DNA of 64,000 nucleotides. Source: Suillus spraguei (Eukaryota; Basidiomycota; Agaricomycetes; Boletales; Suillaceae). The translations under genes and the position numbers were made by a program. Location: the NCBI GenBank assembly GCA_016800925.1, contig JABCPU010000040.1:225653-289652 (forward strand). Reading direction: 5' to 3'. Positions 10,090-20,800 of the stretch are shown here, one piece after another. How positions within the stretch are numbered: the stretch's first letter is position 1; each line of letters starts with the position of its first letter. A model generated the notes under the pieces. That model worked only from the letters and a program-made list of their open reading frames with translations. It was not told the DNA's origin and made no database searches.

Positions 10090-12012
10090 TAGTGATGCGG
10101 AAGTCCGGTTCAGTCCGGTTCAAGAGAAACTTTTGCGAACGCCAAACGTGACTGCACGTTCGGTTCAGCTGCTGAGCTGAACGTTGGACCGGACATCCTC
10201 GAACGCGTTCAGGACGTCCGGTTCACGTCCGGTTCGCGTTCGGACGTCGAGCACGAGGTTAGGGCTAGGTCAATTGTATATATTACATGGAGACTATGCA
10301 TCTGTAGTACTAAGATCAAGATCATCAGCAGTCACAATGGCTAGAGGTTCCACATGAGCCGCTGCGTCTGCTGCAGCCTGAACATGCCCGTTTCGATAAG
10401 TACTTTTCAACAATTGTAAGGCCTCGAAGACATCGGGTGTGAGTCGATTGCGTCGACTGTGGTCCGTGATACCACCGCTTGAGAAGGCTCGTTCTGACAG
10501 TGTTGAAGAACCTTGAATAGCCAGGTAGTCTCGTGCCATGCGGGCAAGTGTTGGGTACATGGTTGAACAATGCTAGAAAGGATATGGATTAAGACAAGAC
10601 TATCAATCAATGAAATAGATATTGCTTACACCCCACCAACGGACAACATCACCGACCTCTTCCAATGGGCTCGTCAAGTACATGTCGAGTTCTTGATGAG
10701 GATTGTCGATGGTTCGTTCAGATGACTGACGAGACAGAATAGCTGAACGCATCCATGAATGTCCATATTGGACCGTACTAGGTCTTGACGATGCCGACGA
10801 AACAAGTATTGGCTGAGGGGTGGCCGCAACAGGAGTGTGATACTGGTCAAACTAAACCAGAGTTAGTGATAATGAATGGCTTAAATGATATTGTGAACGT
10901 ACCGCGGCTGTGAGTTTTCCAACACCTTCATCAAAGGCATCGGACTTCCACTGGGATCGCGCATACTCTAGTTTGTAATTTGGGTCGAGAGCTGCAGCAG
11001 TGATAGCATTAGAAAACTGAAGTTCCAATAAATCAATTACATACACAAGCAAATAAAGTACACGTCAGTATCATCGGTTTTCTGCGACCACTTTTTCAAA
11101 TTCTTGAGGCCTGCTTCCAATGCGTGAGTTATACTTGAGAACTTCTCGTGGGCGGCCATATTTTCCCAGCTCTGCTGGAGGAACTCCAGGACCGGGATGG
11201 CTCGCCAAACTGTTGGGTCCTTCGAGCTCGAGAAACTCTGAGTGGCATTGACAGGTTTCTATAAGACAGGATGAGATTCAATGAAAAGAGACTACCAGCT
11301 AGTAGCCACGCACCTGAAGAGCTTCATGCAGAAGTGATAGCTGCGTCCAATCACTTTGAGTCAGCTTGAAGTCCGGGGTCATTGTACCAATCAATGGCAC
11401 TTGCGTCTTTGAGTTTGCCATCAGATCCAAGTGCACACGCCATTCTCACAGCCAGAGGAGTGAATATTGTACCTGTAGTAGATCATTTATACCAAAATTT
11501 GTGGTAAGAGATTAGCAAAATGTGACGCACCTTGAACATATCGTTGCCATGTAATTAAGTACCTGAATGAGCATCCCGAAGATAGGTTCTGGACATAAAT
11601 TAGATTGTAATCTGAGCTTACCGAAACATTGAGTAGATTACCAATGAAGTCAGACATTGCTAATAGACATGCATTGAGTGTTTTGGTCCTAAAGAGCCGT
11701 TCTTGGTCATTCAATGTTCCCAGGACTGACAATGGCCATATTGAATTTGTTGCCAGACGATCAGAGAAAATATTAGGATAGATTGATAGCAATAAGCCTG
11801 AGGACATTAAATGGATCATATACAGATGTAGGAACGGTTCGAACGCATTCGGACGGGTTTGGACGGGTTTGGAACTTTCAGGCATCAGCCGAACGCCGAA
11901 CGTAATGACACATTTGGTCCTGAGAGCATGTCGAATGTCGGACCGGACCGACGGTCCAGTTCAGAAGGTTCAGGTTCGAACCGAAGTTCTGAACCGGACT
12001 TCCGCATCACTA
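10090..12012 (-). mobile_element. hAT transposon, internally deleted, inserted in a kinase intron
   Basis: Ends are perfect 24-bp inverted repeats starting TAGTGATGCGGAAGTCCGG (10090 onwards; reverse complement ending at 12012). They are flanked by an identical 8-bp target duplication GTTCCTAC at 10082-10089 and 12013-12020. Eight-bp duplications and CA/TAGTGATG-type ends are diagnostic of hAT elements. Subterminal regions carry many copies of GTCCGGTT and GGTTCA, probable transposase binding sites. At 1,923 bp it encodes only the C-terminal half of a transposase. Confidence 0.95.
10294..11270 (-). pseudogene. hAT transposase, C-terminal half
   Basis: Exon-like pieces on the minus strand include a segment with AALDPNYKLEYARSQW (about 10920-11000) and one ending in ELDMYLTSPLEEVGDVVRWW (about 10640-10850). 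The last exon (10294 to about 10575) begins CSTMYPTLARMARDYLAI and continues SSTLSERAFSSGG with SRRNRLTPD. The last two form the classical hAT C-terminal dimerisation domain. Introns with GT...AG ends separate the pieces. The BED zinc finger and the N-terminal catalytic part were not found between 11.3 and 11.9 kb, so the element is non-autonomous. Confidence 0.85.
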
Positions 12013-12393
12013 GTTCCTACCAAGCATCGATAAACTGAATAACATACTAAGACCACCCTCTCTTAATATGTAATCAAGTAAATCTCCTCCATCGACAAAT
12101 TCGAGGACGAGACCTACACAATTAATCAGCTGGATTAGTAGGGTGTACCGAACATACGTACTGATACTGTTATCTTCGAAAAAGGCTTCCTTCATCTGGC
12201 AGATATTCCGATGATGGAGGCGTTCCAAAATGCTGATCTCTCGCGCAAACGCCGTTTCATTATTGTTGGCAGTAGCACGTTTAACCTTACGGTCTTGGAG
12301 AACTTTGATAGCATACCATTGGCCCGTTGCACGCGACACAGCCTTCATAACAGTTGCAAATGACCCCTTGCCGATCTTGTGGCTGATGTCATA

Positions 12394-13165
12394 CTATCAT
12401 GGTACACGCAATCGGCAGCCCCCAGAAGTCGGCAGTCACGCAAATGTCACTGTAAGTCACGACATGTCACTTGAGCCAGTTTCAAAGTCAGCTCAGCAGC
12501 AGGAGCGCAAGGAAGTGAGTTAGAATTCGGCGTGAGCAAGCAAGTACAGTATATACTAGTAGAATCTAAGTACGAGGGTGACCATGATTAGTGCTGTAGT
12601 TGTAGAATTGAGAGGGATGTGTAGGGAGACTGTGTGTGTTGTAAGGATGCTGAGGTTGTCTATCTAAGTTTGATGATGATGCAATAGGACCGCCAGATGA
12701 ATTATTATGTTGCATTGTAGAGTAAGACGGTGCGCAGAGAGCTGGATTAGCATAGAATTGATGAAAATATGGCTGGTTAGTAAAGTGTGGAGGATAATTT
12801 GAATTGAATCAATTTACACTGGTGTCTCACAGCGATTAGGCAAGCGGAGTCCCCCAGTTTCATACTCGGGGACTCAGACAAGTTTTATTGCGAACTGAGA
12901 GAGCGAAAAGTACAGGTTGTTTCGAACCTGTGCAGTATTGAAACTCCGTCACGGCATATATCGGCAGGTGACATTTCTGCGTGATTTCGGCACTTTCAGC
13001 TATCTCATTCAATTCTGCTTCAAATGTATTCATTCGACCTCGTATTGAGTTGTGTTAGAGAGAGAATGATGTCTATGTTGAGAATTCTGTGTTTAGGTAG
13101 CTGGAAACATGAGTTTTGTGAAAGTGCTGACTTCTGGGGGCTGCCGATTGCGTGTACCATGATAG
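12394..13165. mobile_element. 772-bp MITE with 37-bp inverted repeats and TA duplication
   Basis: The left end, from 12394, begins CTATCATGGTACACGCAATC. The right end, up to 13165, is its exact reverse complement for 37 bp. TA flanks both ends (12392-12393 and 13166-13167), as in Tc1/mariner-like insertions. No ORF with transposase features is inside. Removing the element and one TA restores the kinase coding sequence HAQYDISHKIGKGSF, which proves insertion into an exon. Confidence 0.92.
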
Positions 13166-13620
13166 TATTGAGCATGAAGACCGCCCTGCGGGGGTCCGGC
13201 AGCAGTATGCCGGTAAATGAAGCCATTGATAAGCAAACATTAACACGAATATATATGACCCAGGCTAACGATAGTCTTCGAGGTCCCCGGGTTGAGGATG
13301 GGGAGAACCGAAAGCAATCTCATTGCCTTCTTTGAGGACTGCGGTTTTATCCTTTCCAATCCTGACACCGTTGATCTGCAAATCTGACCATCAAACAGTG
13401 ATCATTAGGGATACGTACCCAAGTACCATTGCTAGAAGTATCGAGAACAGTCACTGCCGAGTTTTTGTCCTCTTTTCCATCCCAGGTGATTCGGCAGTGC
13501 TTATTGCCTACACCGCGACGCGTCAATATGCAGCATTGAGCGCGCTAGAGAGCGCCACTAAGTATATACACTAGACACTCACTGACTTTTCCCGCTAGAT
13601 CTACTAGCGCGTATACTTCC

Positions 13621-14056
13621 CTCGGCAGCAGGTTTCTTATGCCCTTTCATCCTCACGAACGCACTCTTGCAACGAATATCTCGGTTTACCATTCTCTTGT
13701 GCTCATTCTGGCTAATGAGCCACTCTACAACATATATAGGTAGCTCATGTACTCTCGTCTCGATAGCAGAATATCACGCAGTATTTTCCTGCTCAAATCA
13801 CGCAGATAGTCTTAACAAAGTCATACGTCTATTACTTTTTTTGCGCTACAACGAACTCTGTCTCACAACTTGCCTCAAAACATTCCCCTTCCGAACTCAC
13901 TAGCAGCCTTACACTTGTATTGCTATATTCTAATCATAGTATACAGAAACTCAAGTAATCTCCATAGCCTATTTGATAAGAGGCCGTAAAACCTTCAGAT
14001 CCATATACTGCTTTGCGTCTGAAAAACAATGCTTCGTATACTTTGGCAATTCCATA
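13621..14056. other. intergenic region upstream of the kinase remnant
   Basis: An open frame continues upstream of the FHA exons on the minus strand to about 13,780, but it shows no FHA or other motif before the REVYALV segment. I leave it unassigned. Confidence 0.4.
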
Positions 14057-15522
14057 TTAGTTGGTGGTGGCACCAGTGAACGGGGTTGAGGCAAAACCGA
14101 CGCGCGACCATTTGGCATCGAACACAGTGTAGAAGCGCTGGAGGAATACGTAGCCATTAATAAAGTCAAAACCTGCGCCAGTGGGTGTGGGAAGACTTTT
14201 AACGACGAGAAATATGTCATTCGGATTGCCACATATAACGTAGTTGAGAGAACGAGGCCAGATTTGCGCATTAGGCGTGAGACTATATTTTTTCTGTGCT
14301 GTGCAAATGGTGAACAAGTGGTGTGAGGACTGACAGAATTGACGTACAGCGCCAATATAGAAGTTCAAGTCATCTAGGATATTGTACTGAGCAGTGGAAA
14401 TCTGGAGAAGACCAAGCGCCACATTCACAGTACCGCCGGTTAAAGTCTTGTACTTCTCATAGGCATCTATCGAACGCTGATGAGACCATTGTTACTCGCT
14501 GCACTCTAAATACACACCGGAGGCAATGTAAAGAAAGGTGCAACCACAATCCACGACGCCAATCGTGAGGGGCGTGAGTTTTCTATTGCCGTAGGTGATC
14601 TCCTGCTTGATACCCCAATTCAGCGATGAGCTGGGGGTGGGGATGATACGACTGAAACAAAACAATTACCATCAGTCTGGATTGATCCAGAAGCCGAGGT
14701 GCCTTACGTATATGTAATCATGCCGATGTATATGTCAGGGACGTCACCAAAGTGAAGTTCTCCATCGTTGACTGTATCTGTAACGATGGGTTTGAAAAAG
14801 ATACCAACAATGGGATTAAAAATGGCGTATTGCTGAACCAGGTAGTCAGTGATGCTTGGGATCGTGTCTCCTAGTGAATTTGTTTGGGTGCCGAGGCTTG
14901 ACATTGTAGGCCCGATGCCAAGGATACCGTCAAAACCGATGCCTTGCGAAATAGAAGCAACACCGATTTGCATCCCGTCGATGGTGAGCACATTAGCGAG
15001 AGATACTGTATCTTCGTATATAGTTCCTATAGATACTAATCATAGGTATTTTCAACTTATGATATTGTTGTATGTCATACCTTCGAAGAATCCAGAACTG
15101 TATTCGACCACCACAGGCTTTTTAAGGTCGACACCAGTGCTACTCACGTACTTCGTGCTGGCACCAACCCATGTGATCGCGCTATAGCTGTCGACAATCA
15201 AGTTGTCTTCAATAATACATTAGCAGCCGCATATTTTCTCAGTGTTGAACTTACAGGTTATGGGGGGATTGCCAATTTTAACTGATACGGTGTAACCCCA
15301 ATCAATGTTTATCAAAGGGACCTTCTCCTGATTACGTCGGTCATGCGTGCTGTATTCCATGAAGGCCGCCACGCGAGCTTCATCGTACCGCAAGATCTCA
15401 GTAACATTGGAGAATGGTAGCCTCCTGGTCATGGGGAGGGTGATGGGGGAATTGCGAACTTCAACGGGTGATCCCGTGATTGAGAAAGCCAGAAGTGCCA
15501 ATAAGGATGCAAAGGAGAACAT
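14057..15522 (-). CDS. polyporopepsin-type aspartic protease with altered active-site motifs, six exons
   Basis: Exons are 15255-15522, 15081-15206, 14708-15026, 14518-14651, 14348-14466 and 14057-14293; all introns are GT...AG, 48-56 nt, and phases agree, giving 400 residues. The N-terminus MFSFASLLALLAFSITGS is a signal peptide, followed by a propeptide. The A1 fold is clear: VKIGNPPITYNLIVD, GFDGILGIGP, GELHFGD, NAQIWPRSLN and GFDFINGYVFLQRF. The two catalytic motifs deviate. The N-terminal box reads VDSYSAITWVG where the family has VDTGSSNTWVG, and the C-terminal box reads VDCGCTFLYIA instead of VDTGTTLVLIA. Both aspartates remain. It is probably a secreted protease homologue with reduced, changed or no activity. 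The frame is otherwise intact, arguing for a maintained gene. Confidence 0.9.
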
Positions 15523-16315
15523 GACTTACTGGAAAGTCATATCATACTGGCTTATATAGGTGATAGCGAATGCGATAGCAATGTTGAGCACCTCAGCCAC
15601 GTCAGTCCCCCTCGAAAAAGTGATGACGAGATAGTTGCTATGCGAGTCATCGCGAATGCAAGGATTGGACTTCCCGATAAAATGTGGCAAGAGGTGGTTT
15701 GCTTTTGATCCTGGCGTGTTATTTCTGAATCTCAGTGCCATGAGTTCTTGCTGGCGATTATGCTGATTGCGGTGTATTTACATAGTCATATGTTGCTTTA
15801 TATTCCAATATGACGAAAACCTTTCCTATATATTACGATATCTTCTTCTCACCAGTTCTCTGATGCGGCCAGTGTTGTCAGGTGTCACACATCGGGGTTA
15901 TCGATATTTAGGAGGTTTATATGTTGTGCAAAATGTGAAGAAAATATTTGAAATTTAATAGGGGAGCTCAAAGTTGAACGCCCAACGCCCAAGCTCAACG
16001 CCTAACCCCAGTGAAAAACGGTCCTAGCCATATCGACGGCAAACGACGAAAATATTAGTTATATGTTGATAATATTGTGTTAACTACGCACATCGATAAA
16101 TGTAAACACGTGTCATCAAAACTCGATCGCATAATCAAATGTTCAACGTCGTTCAACACACTGCTCACGCACTCATGCTCATCAGGAAATCATGAGTTTA
16201 CCTATTCCTTACTTATTTCAACTTTTCCCACTTATTCCAAATGGATCTACTTATTAATCATTTATTGTATTCTCCCCCCCATCCTCCCATGGGCCATTCG
16301 ACATCTCCCGAGTTG
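15523..16315. other. intergenic region between protease gene and retrotransposon
   Basis: AT-rich, no gene recognised. It includes the protease promoter and the target site CTAAG (16316-16320) of element A1. Confidence 0.5.
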
Positions 16316-16320
16316 CTAAG

Positions 16321-16793
16321 TGTTTACAGTTGTACATGCCCTATTCATTTTCCCTTTGTTTCCTTATTGTATATCATGTCACATGACTTTGACTCATATG
16401 CTCAACGCATCTGTACAACACATGCCTTCCTTATTAGGATACACAGTTACGTTCTCACGGTTACTTGGTCTGTGCGCACATATTGGCCTATTTAAGCACA
16501 GTGTACTTGTAGTAGATTCCCTACTTTAATCTTACTGGGTTTTACCTGGAATCTCCTTCGCTTAGGTCTCCAACCTAAGTCGTCTTGAATTGTCTCTAAG
16601 TCTAAGCACTCCTTAGCCTTAGTCTCTATTCTCGTAGAACCTCGAAGATTTGTCTTTGAGGCGAACCCTTGATCGCACTCGGAACACGTTCCTTGTACTT
16701 TCACCTTGTCCTCTTCTGGACATTGTAAGAACTTCCCAGCAGACCGGCTGTGTCTTTTCACTGTCGCTGGTGACGCCACCCCAGTTCGTAACA
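16321..16793 (+). repeat. 5' LTR of element A1
   Basis: 473 bp, begins TGTTTACAGTTGTACATG and ends CAGTTCGTAACA (TG...CA). It contains CCTATTTAAGCACAG as a TATA-like promoter element near 16,482-16,500. Confidence 0.93.
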
Positions 16794-16991
16794 AAAGATT
16801 AAAGTCTATCTGATCGTCGACTATCCAGTCTTTGACCCTGAACCTTGATCACTTAGATCAACAGACTAGCGTACACATACGCTGAGCAGATTGTCAAGAG
16901 AAACCCTCTGACAGAAGACAAGCCCTAACGGACAGCAAGACAGCGCGTGTAGGCACCGAGAAAGTATAACTCACCAGAAGAATCACCAGAT

Positions 16992-17831
16992 ATGGCGACC
17001 AAAGAATTTGAATATAAGATCGGCCAGCCAAAAGCCTTTGATGGAGATCGCGACAACTCTCACGAATTTATCCAGTCGTGTAATCTTCACTTCGACATCA
17101 ACGAAAAGCTTTACACCACTGACAAACAGAAGATTATTTTCATAACATCCTTTATGACTGAAAGAAATGCCAAATCCTGGAAAGAGCAATTCCTTGACCA
17201 TGCTCAATCAACCGACACTTCCAGACAAAAAGTTGGTTATGGGACAATGGTAGATTTTATGAAAAGTTTCAAAGAAGCTTTTGAACCGGTGGATACCAAA
17301 GGAACCGCACTCACGAAACTCAGGGACCTTAAACAAGGAAGTGGAGATCTTCACACCTACATCGCTGATTTCGAGGCACTTGCAGCCAAGGCTCATATCA
17401 CTGATAATGCAACGAAGATCCAATTCTTCCAAGATGGCCTGAATTGGGGTATCCTAACAAAGCTTTTTGCATTAGGAGATGTTTCAGAAGTATTCCAAGA
17501 CGTTGTTCTGCAATGCGTGTCCATTGACAATTCACATCATCGTCTTCAAGCCATGAGGACACGTCATGTTCCACAACAGAAGAAGAAGAATTATGGAAAC
17601 GCACATTACATCCCTAATCGTGATTCCAACGCAATGGTCATAGATTGAATCTCCGATACGGAGAGATCCGAATGCATGAAGAAGGGACAATGCTTCGGAT
17701 GCAAGAAAACAGGACACTGCATTCATAATTGTCCTGACAGAAAGAAGAAGACCCCGCTCCGGCAAACCGAAGTCAAAGAAGGGGAAGATGGTGAAGAAGA
17801 AACTGTGAGGCGGATTGTCGCGGATTTTTGA
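16992..17831 (+). pseudogene. gag of element A1, one in-frame stop
   Basis: Starts MATKEFEYKIGQPKAFDGD and would run about 279 codons to TGA 17829-17831, but TGA at 17646-17648 interrupts it. Copy A2 has CGA there. The capsid-like region (residues about 20-190) is followed by a CCHC zinc knuckle, CFGCKKTGHCIHNC, near residue 236. By family it forms the particle and packages element RNA. The stop lies before the knuckle, so this copy would give a truncated capsid. Confidence 0.88.
17823..17831 (+). promoter_or_regulatory. putative -1 translational frameshift site between gag and pol
   Basis: Gag ends GAT TTT TGA. The pol frame, one base back, is open from TTG 17828 with no ATG nearby. A U5 run directly before the UGA stop would let the Phe tRNA slip by -1 into pol. 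The identical nine bases stand at the gag/pol boundary of copy A2. Confidence 0.5.
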
Positions 17832-20800
17832 CTTGGAGAAACAAAGACTCGACGTATGTTTCTCCCAATGTATTACTAAGACTTGTACGCGCTGTAGGTG
17901 AAAGAAAAGAACTTCGTGTCCCTATCACCCTTCACTCGCGTACTCGCTTGAAATACGTCGACACCACCGCCGTCATTGATTCAGGAGTGGCAGGCACATT
18001 CATCTCCGAAGAGTTTGTGAAACTCCATCAAATCACACGACGAAAACTCAAAACACCGTTTCGAGTTACTACAGCAGATGGAACTCTTATTAAAGGAGGA
18101 CCAATCATGCACTATTGCATGCTAGTGGTCAAAATTGATGAACGAACCATGTATGGAAAATTCAATATCACCAAATTAGGAAGAAGAGATCAAATCCTTC
18201 TGGGAATTCCATGGCTACGCGCAATGAACCCAAGTATAGATTGGGCTGCTGAAACACTAGTCCTCCCTCGAACAACGAAATCAGATGAAATTGAAATTGA
18301 TATGGATAACGATCGGAAGAAAAATGGACTACCTCCAACCTTCCACCGCCATCCTAAGAAATGGCAACATTCCCAACTTCCGAGATCCCTCGTCACCCCT
18401 CTTATTCTTCGAGACCCTGCACCAGAAGTACAAATGCCATGTACTACAGACCCTGCTCCCTGTGTACAATTACCGCGAGCAGTATCACCTATTCCCCGCG
18501 CAGAAAAGCGCAAGAATGAATCCGAACCCGAGCATCAAGTCGGACAAGAACCTATTGAGCAACGGCCAATAGAGGAACAGAAGTATGGAAAAAGAAAAGC
18601 AGAAGAAGACATCCCTGGACAGGATACAAACGTACCGAAACTATCCAAATTCTATGTTCCCCCGAAAATTCTTCAAGATACTTCCTCGGCTTCAATTGAG
18701 GAAATCCCTGATGTCGAAGAACCCGTGCCCTCGTTGATTCCAACAGAGGATGATGACCAATTTAACACAATGCAAGATGTCTGGCATGCGCCAGAAGTAC
18801 GTGAAATTTCCTCTTATGAACTAGGAGATGGAGAATTCTTGGTGGAATATGATACTGATGGAGTTAGCATGAGAATCATAGAAGAAGTATCCATGGATAC
18901 ACCCCTGACACGAGATGGAACTTTGCGACCCGCACAACTCCCCAATTATTCCATGACCTCTCTCCCAAAATACAGTAACAAAGCTCAAGAATTCACCACG
19001 GAAGAGAAGGAAAAGAAGAAGAAATCCTTCGAGGAATTGGTCCTGGACTATTTGCACGACTTTGCGGATGTCTTCGCTAAAGATGGATTAAATAAACTAC
19101 CCCCTGAACGCCCTGGTATAGATCATTGGATCGATACTAAACCTGGTTTTATTCCTCGCACGTCTAAGGTTTACCCACTATCGGAAAAAGAACGCGCTGC
19201 CGTCAAAACGTTTATCGATGAAAACATTGTGAAAGGTTTCATCTCAGAATCGAAGTCACCTCAAGCCAGTGGCTTCTTCTTTGTGGGAAAGAAGAGTGGA
19301 GAATTGCGTCCCTGTCAAGATTACCGCTACATCAATGATTGGACAGTCAAGAACGCCTATCTGCTCCCGCTTCCTATTTCCCTCATCGCACGCCTTCACA
19401 ATGCACAGTTCTTTACGAAAATGGATATCTGGTCCGGCTATAACAATATTCGCATCCATCCTGATGATAGGTGGAAAGCTGCTTTTACTATGGAATTCGG
19501 CCTCTTTGAACTGAACGTCATGTTCTTTGGCCTCTGCAACTCCCCAGCAACTTTTCAAGCATATATGAATCGCACCTTCCAACAGGAAATCAATGAAGGA
19601 TGGATGGTTATCTACATGGACGATATCCTGATTTTCTCTACAACAATGGCGGAACATCGTGAACAAACCAGACGAGTTTTGATGAAGATACGAAAAGAAC
19701 ATCTGTTCTTAAAACCGGAGAAATGTACCTTTGATGCAGAAGAAGTGGAATACCTTGGAATGATAATTCGCCCCGGACAAGTTGCTATGGACACCGCCAA
19801 GACCAAGGGAATCTCCGAATGGCCAGTCCCGAAATCTGTAAAAGATGTTTGGTCATTCCTCGGCTTTTGCAACTTTTACTGCACGTTCATTTCCCATTAT
19901 TCTGACATCGCCCGACCTCTTATCGATTTGACAAAGAAAGATAAGGCCTTTGATTGGTCAACTGAATGTATGGACACCTTCGAAGAACTGAAACGACACT
20001 TCATATCCCAACCGGTACTCCATAACCCTGATCCTTCTCAGCAATTTGCCATTGCTACCGACGCCTCGCTCGTAGCAACTGGAGGAGTTCTCCTACAGAC
20101 TGATGAAAATGGTGTTTATCACCCATGTGCATATCTTTCACAATCTTTGAACCCCGCAGAACGCAATTATCAGATCTTCGATCGGGAACTCCTTGCCGTA
20201 ATCCGGGCATTGAATGAATGGCGTCATTATCTCGAAGGAAACCCACATCCTGTCCTGGTATTCACTGACCACAAGAATCTTCTGTACTTTAGAAGTGCAC
20301 AGAAGCTTACTTGTCACCAAGCACGTTGGCAATTGATTCTGTCTATCTATGACATTGAGCTGCATCACGTTGCAGGTACTAAATTAGCGGTACCTGATGT
20401 GCTATCCCGCCGGCCCGACTATGACTCCGGCAAAGACGATAACGAGGACCAGACCCTCCTCCCTGACGCTCTATTCGTTCGTCTTATTGACACCGACTTA
20501 AAGGATGTCCTATCATCCTCCGATCCCCTCGACGACCCTGTCTTCAAAACAGCGTCTGATGCCCTTGATGGTGTGTGCCTCCCCCTATGAAATCGGCACT
20601 CTCTGACTGGAAGATTGAGGAGAACATCCTCTATTTTAAGAATCACGCCTATATTCCACTGGCGCATTGCTCCGATATCCTGACACGGTATCATGATCAT
20701 CCTACCGCGGGACATCCCGGTCGATTCAAAACCGAAGAACTCGTCAAACGGGAAGCCTGGAGCCTGCCATGGGCTCCTATATTCGGAAATACATTGAGGG

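Larger units (their letters stand above)
9514..13620 (-). pseudogene. FHA-domain checkpoint kinase (Chk2/Rad53-like), catalytic core lost, two transposon insertions
   Basis: Reading the minus strand, FHA exons lie at about 13570-13620, 13419-13507 (HCRITWDGKEDK...SNGTW) and 13270-13375 (INGVRIGKDK...EGNEIAFGSP). An exon near 13166-13223 follows, interrupted by a MITE inside the Tyr codon of YDISHKIGKGSF. N-lobe exons are 12162-12393 (Gly-rich loop GKGSFATV, AIK lysine, EISILERLHH) and 12048-12113 (LVLEFVDGGDLLDYIL). The next coding piece (10034-10057, then 9514-9974) is already the end of the kinase domain (RTFIERLLEHDPRDRM, HPWL) and a tail. HRD, DFG and APE segments are absent. The join lies in an intron that now holds a hAT element. 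The acceptor of the intron at about 13224-13269 reads TG, not AG. The family acts in the DNA-damage checkpoint; this copy cannot encode an active kinase. Confidence 0.85.

Noticed and set aside
11487..11885. ORF inside the hAT element as the transposase N-terminus
   Set aside because: No BED finger or catalytic motif, and it runs into the subterminal repeat region.
13621..13790. Upstream extension of the FHA kinase (open frame to about 13,780)
   Set aside because: The frame is open but lacks an initiation codon in good context and any known motif; could be antisense chance.
18190..18513. Minus-strand ORFs within pol of A1 and their equivalents in A2
   Set aside because: Antisense frames of well supported pol domains; no independent motif.
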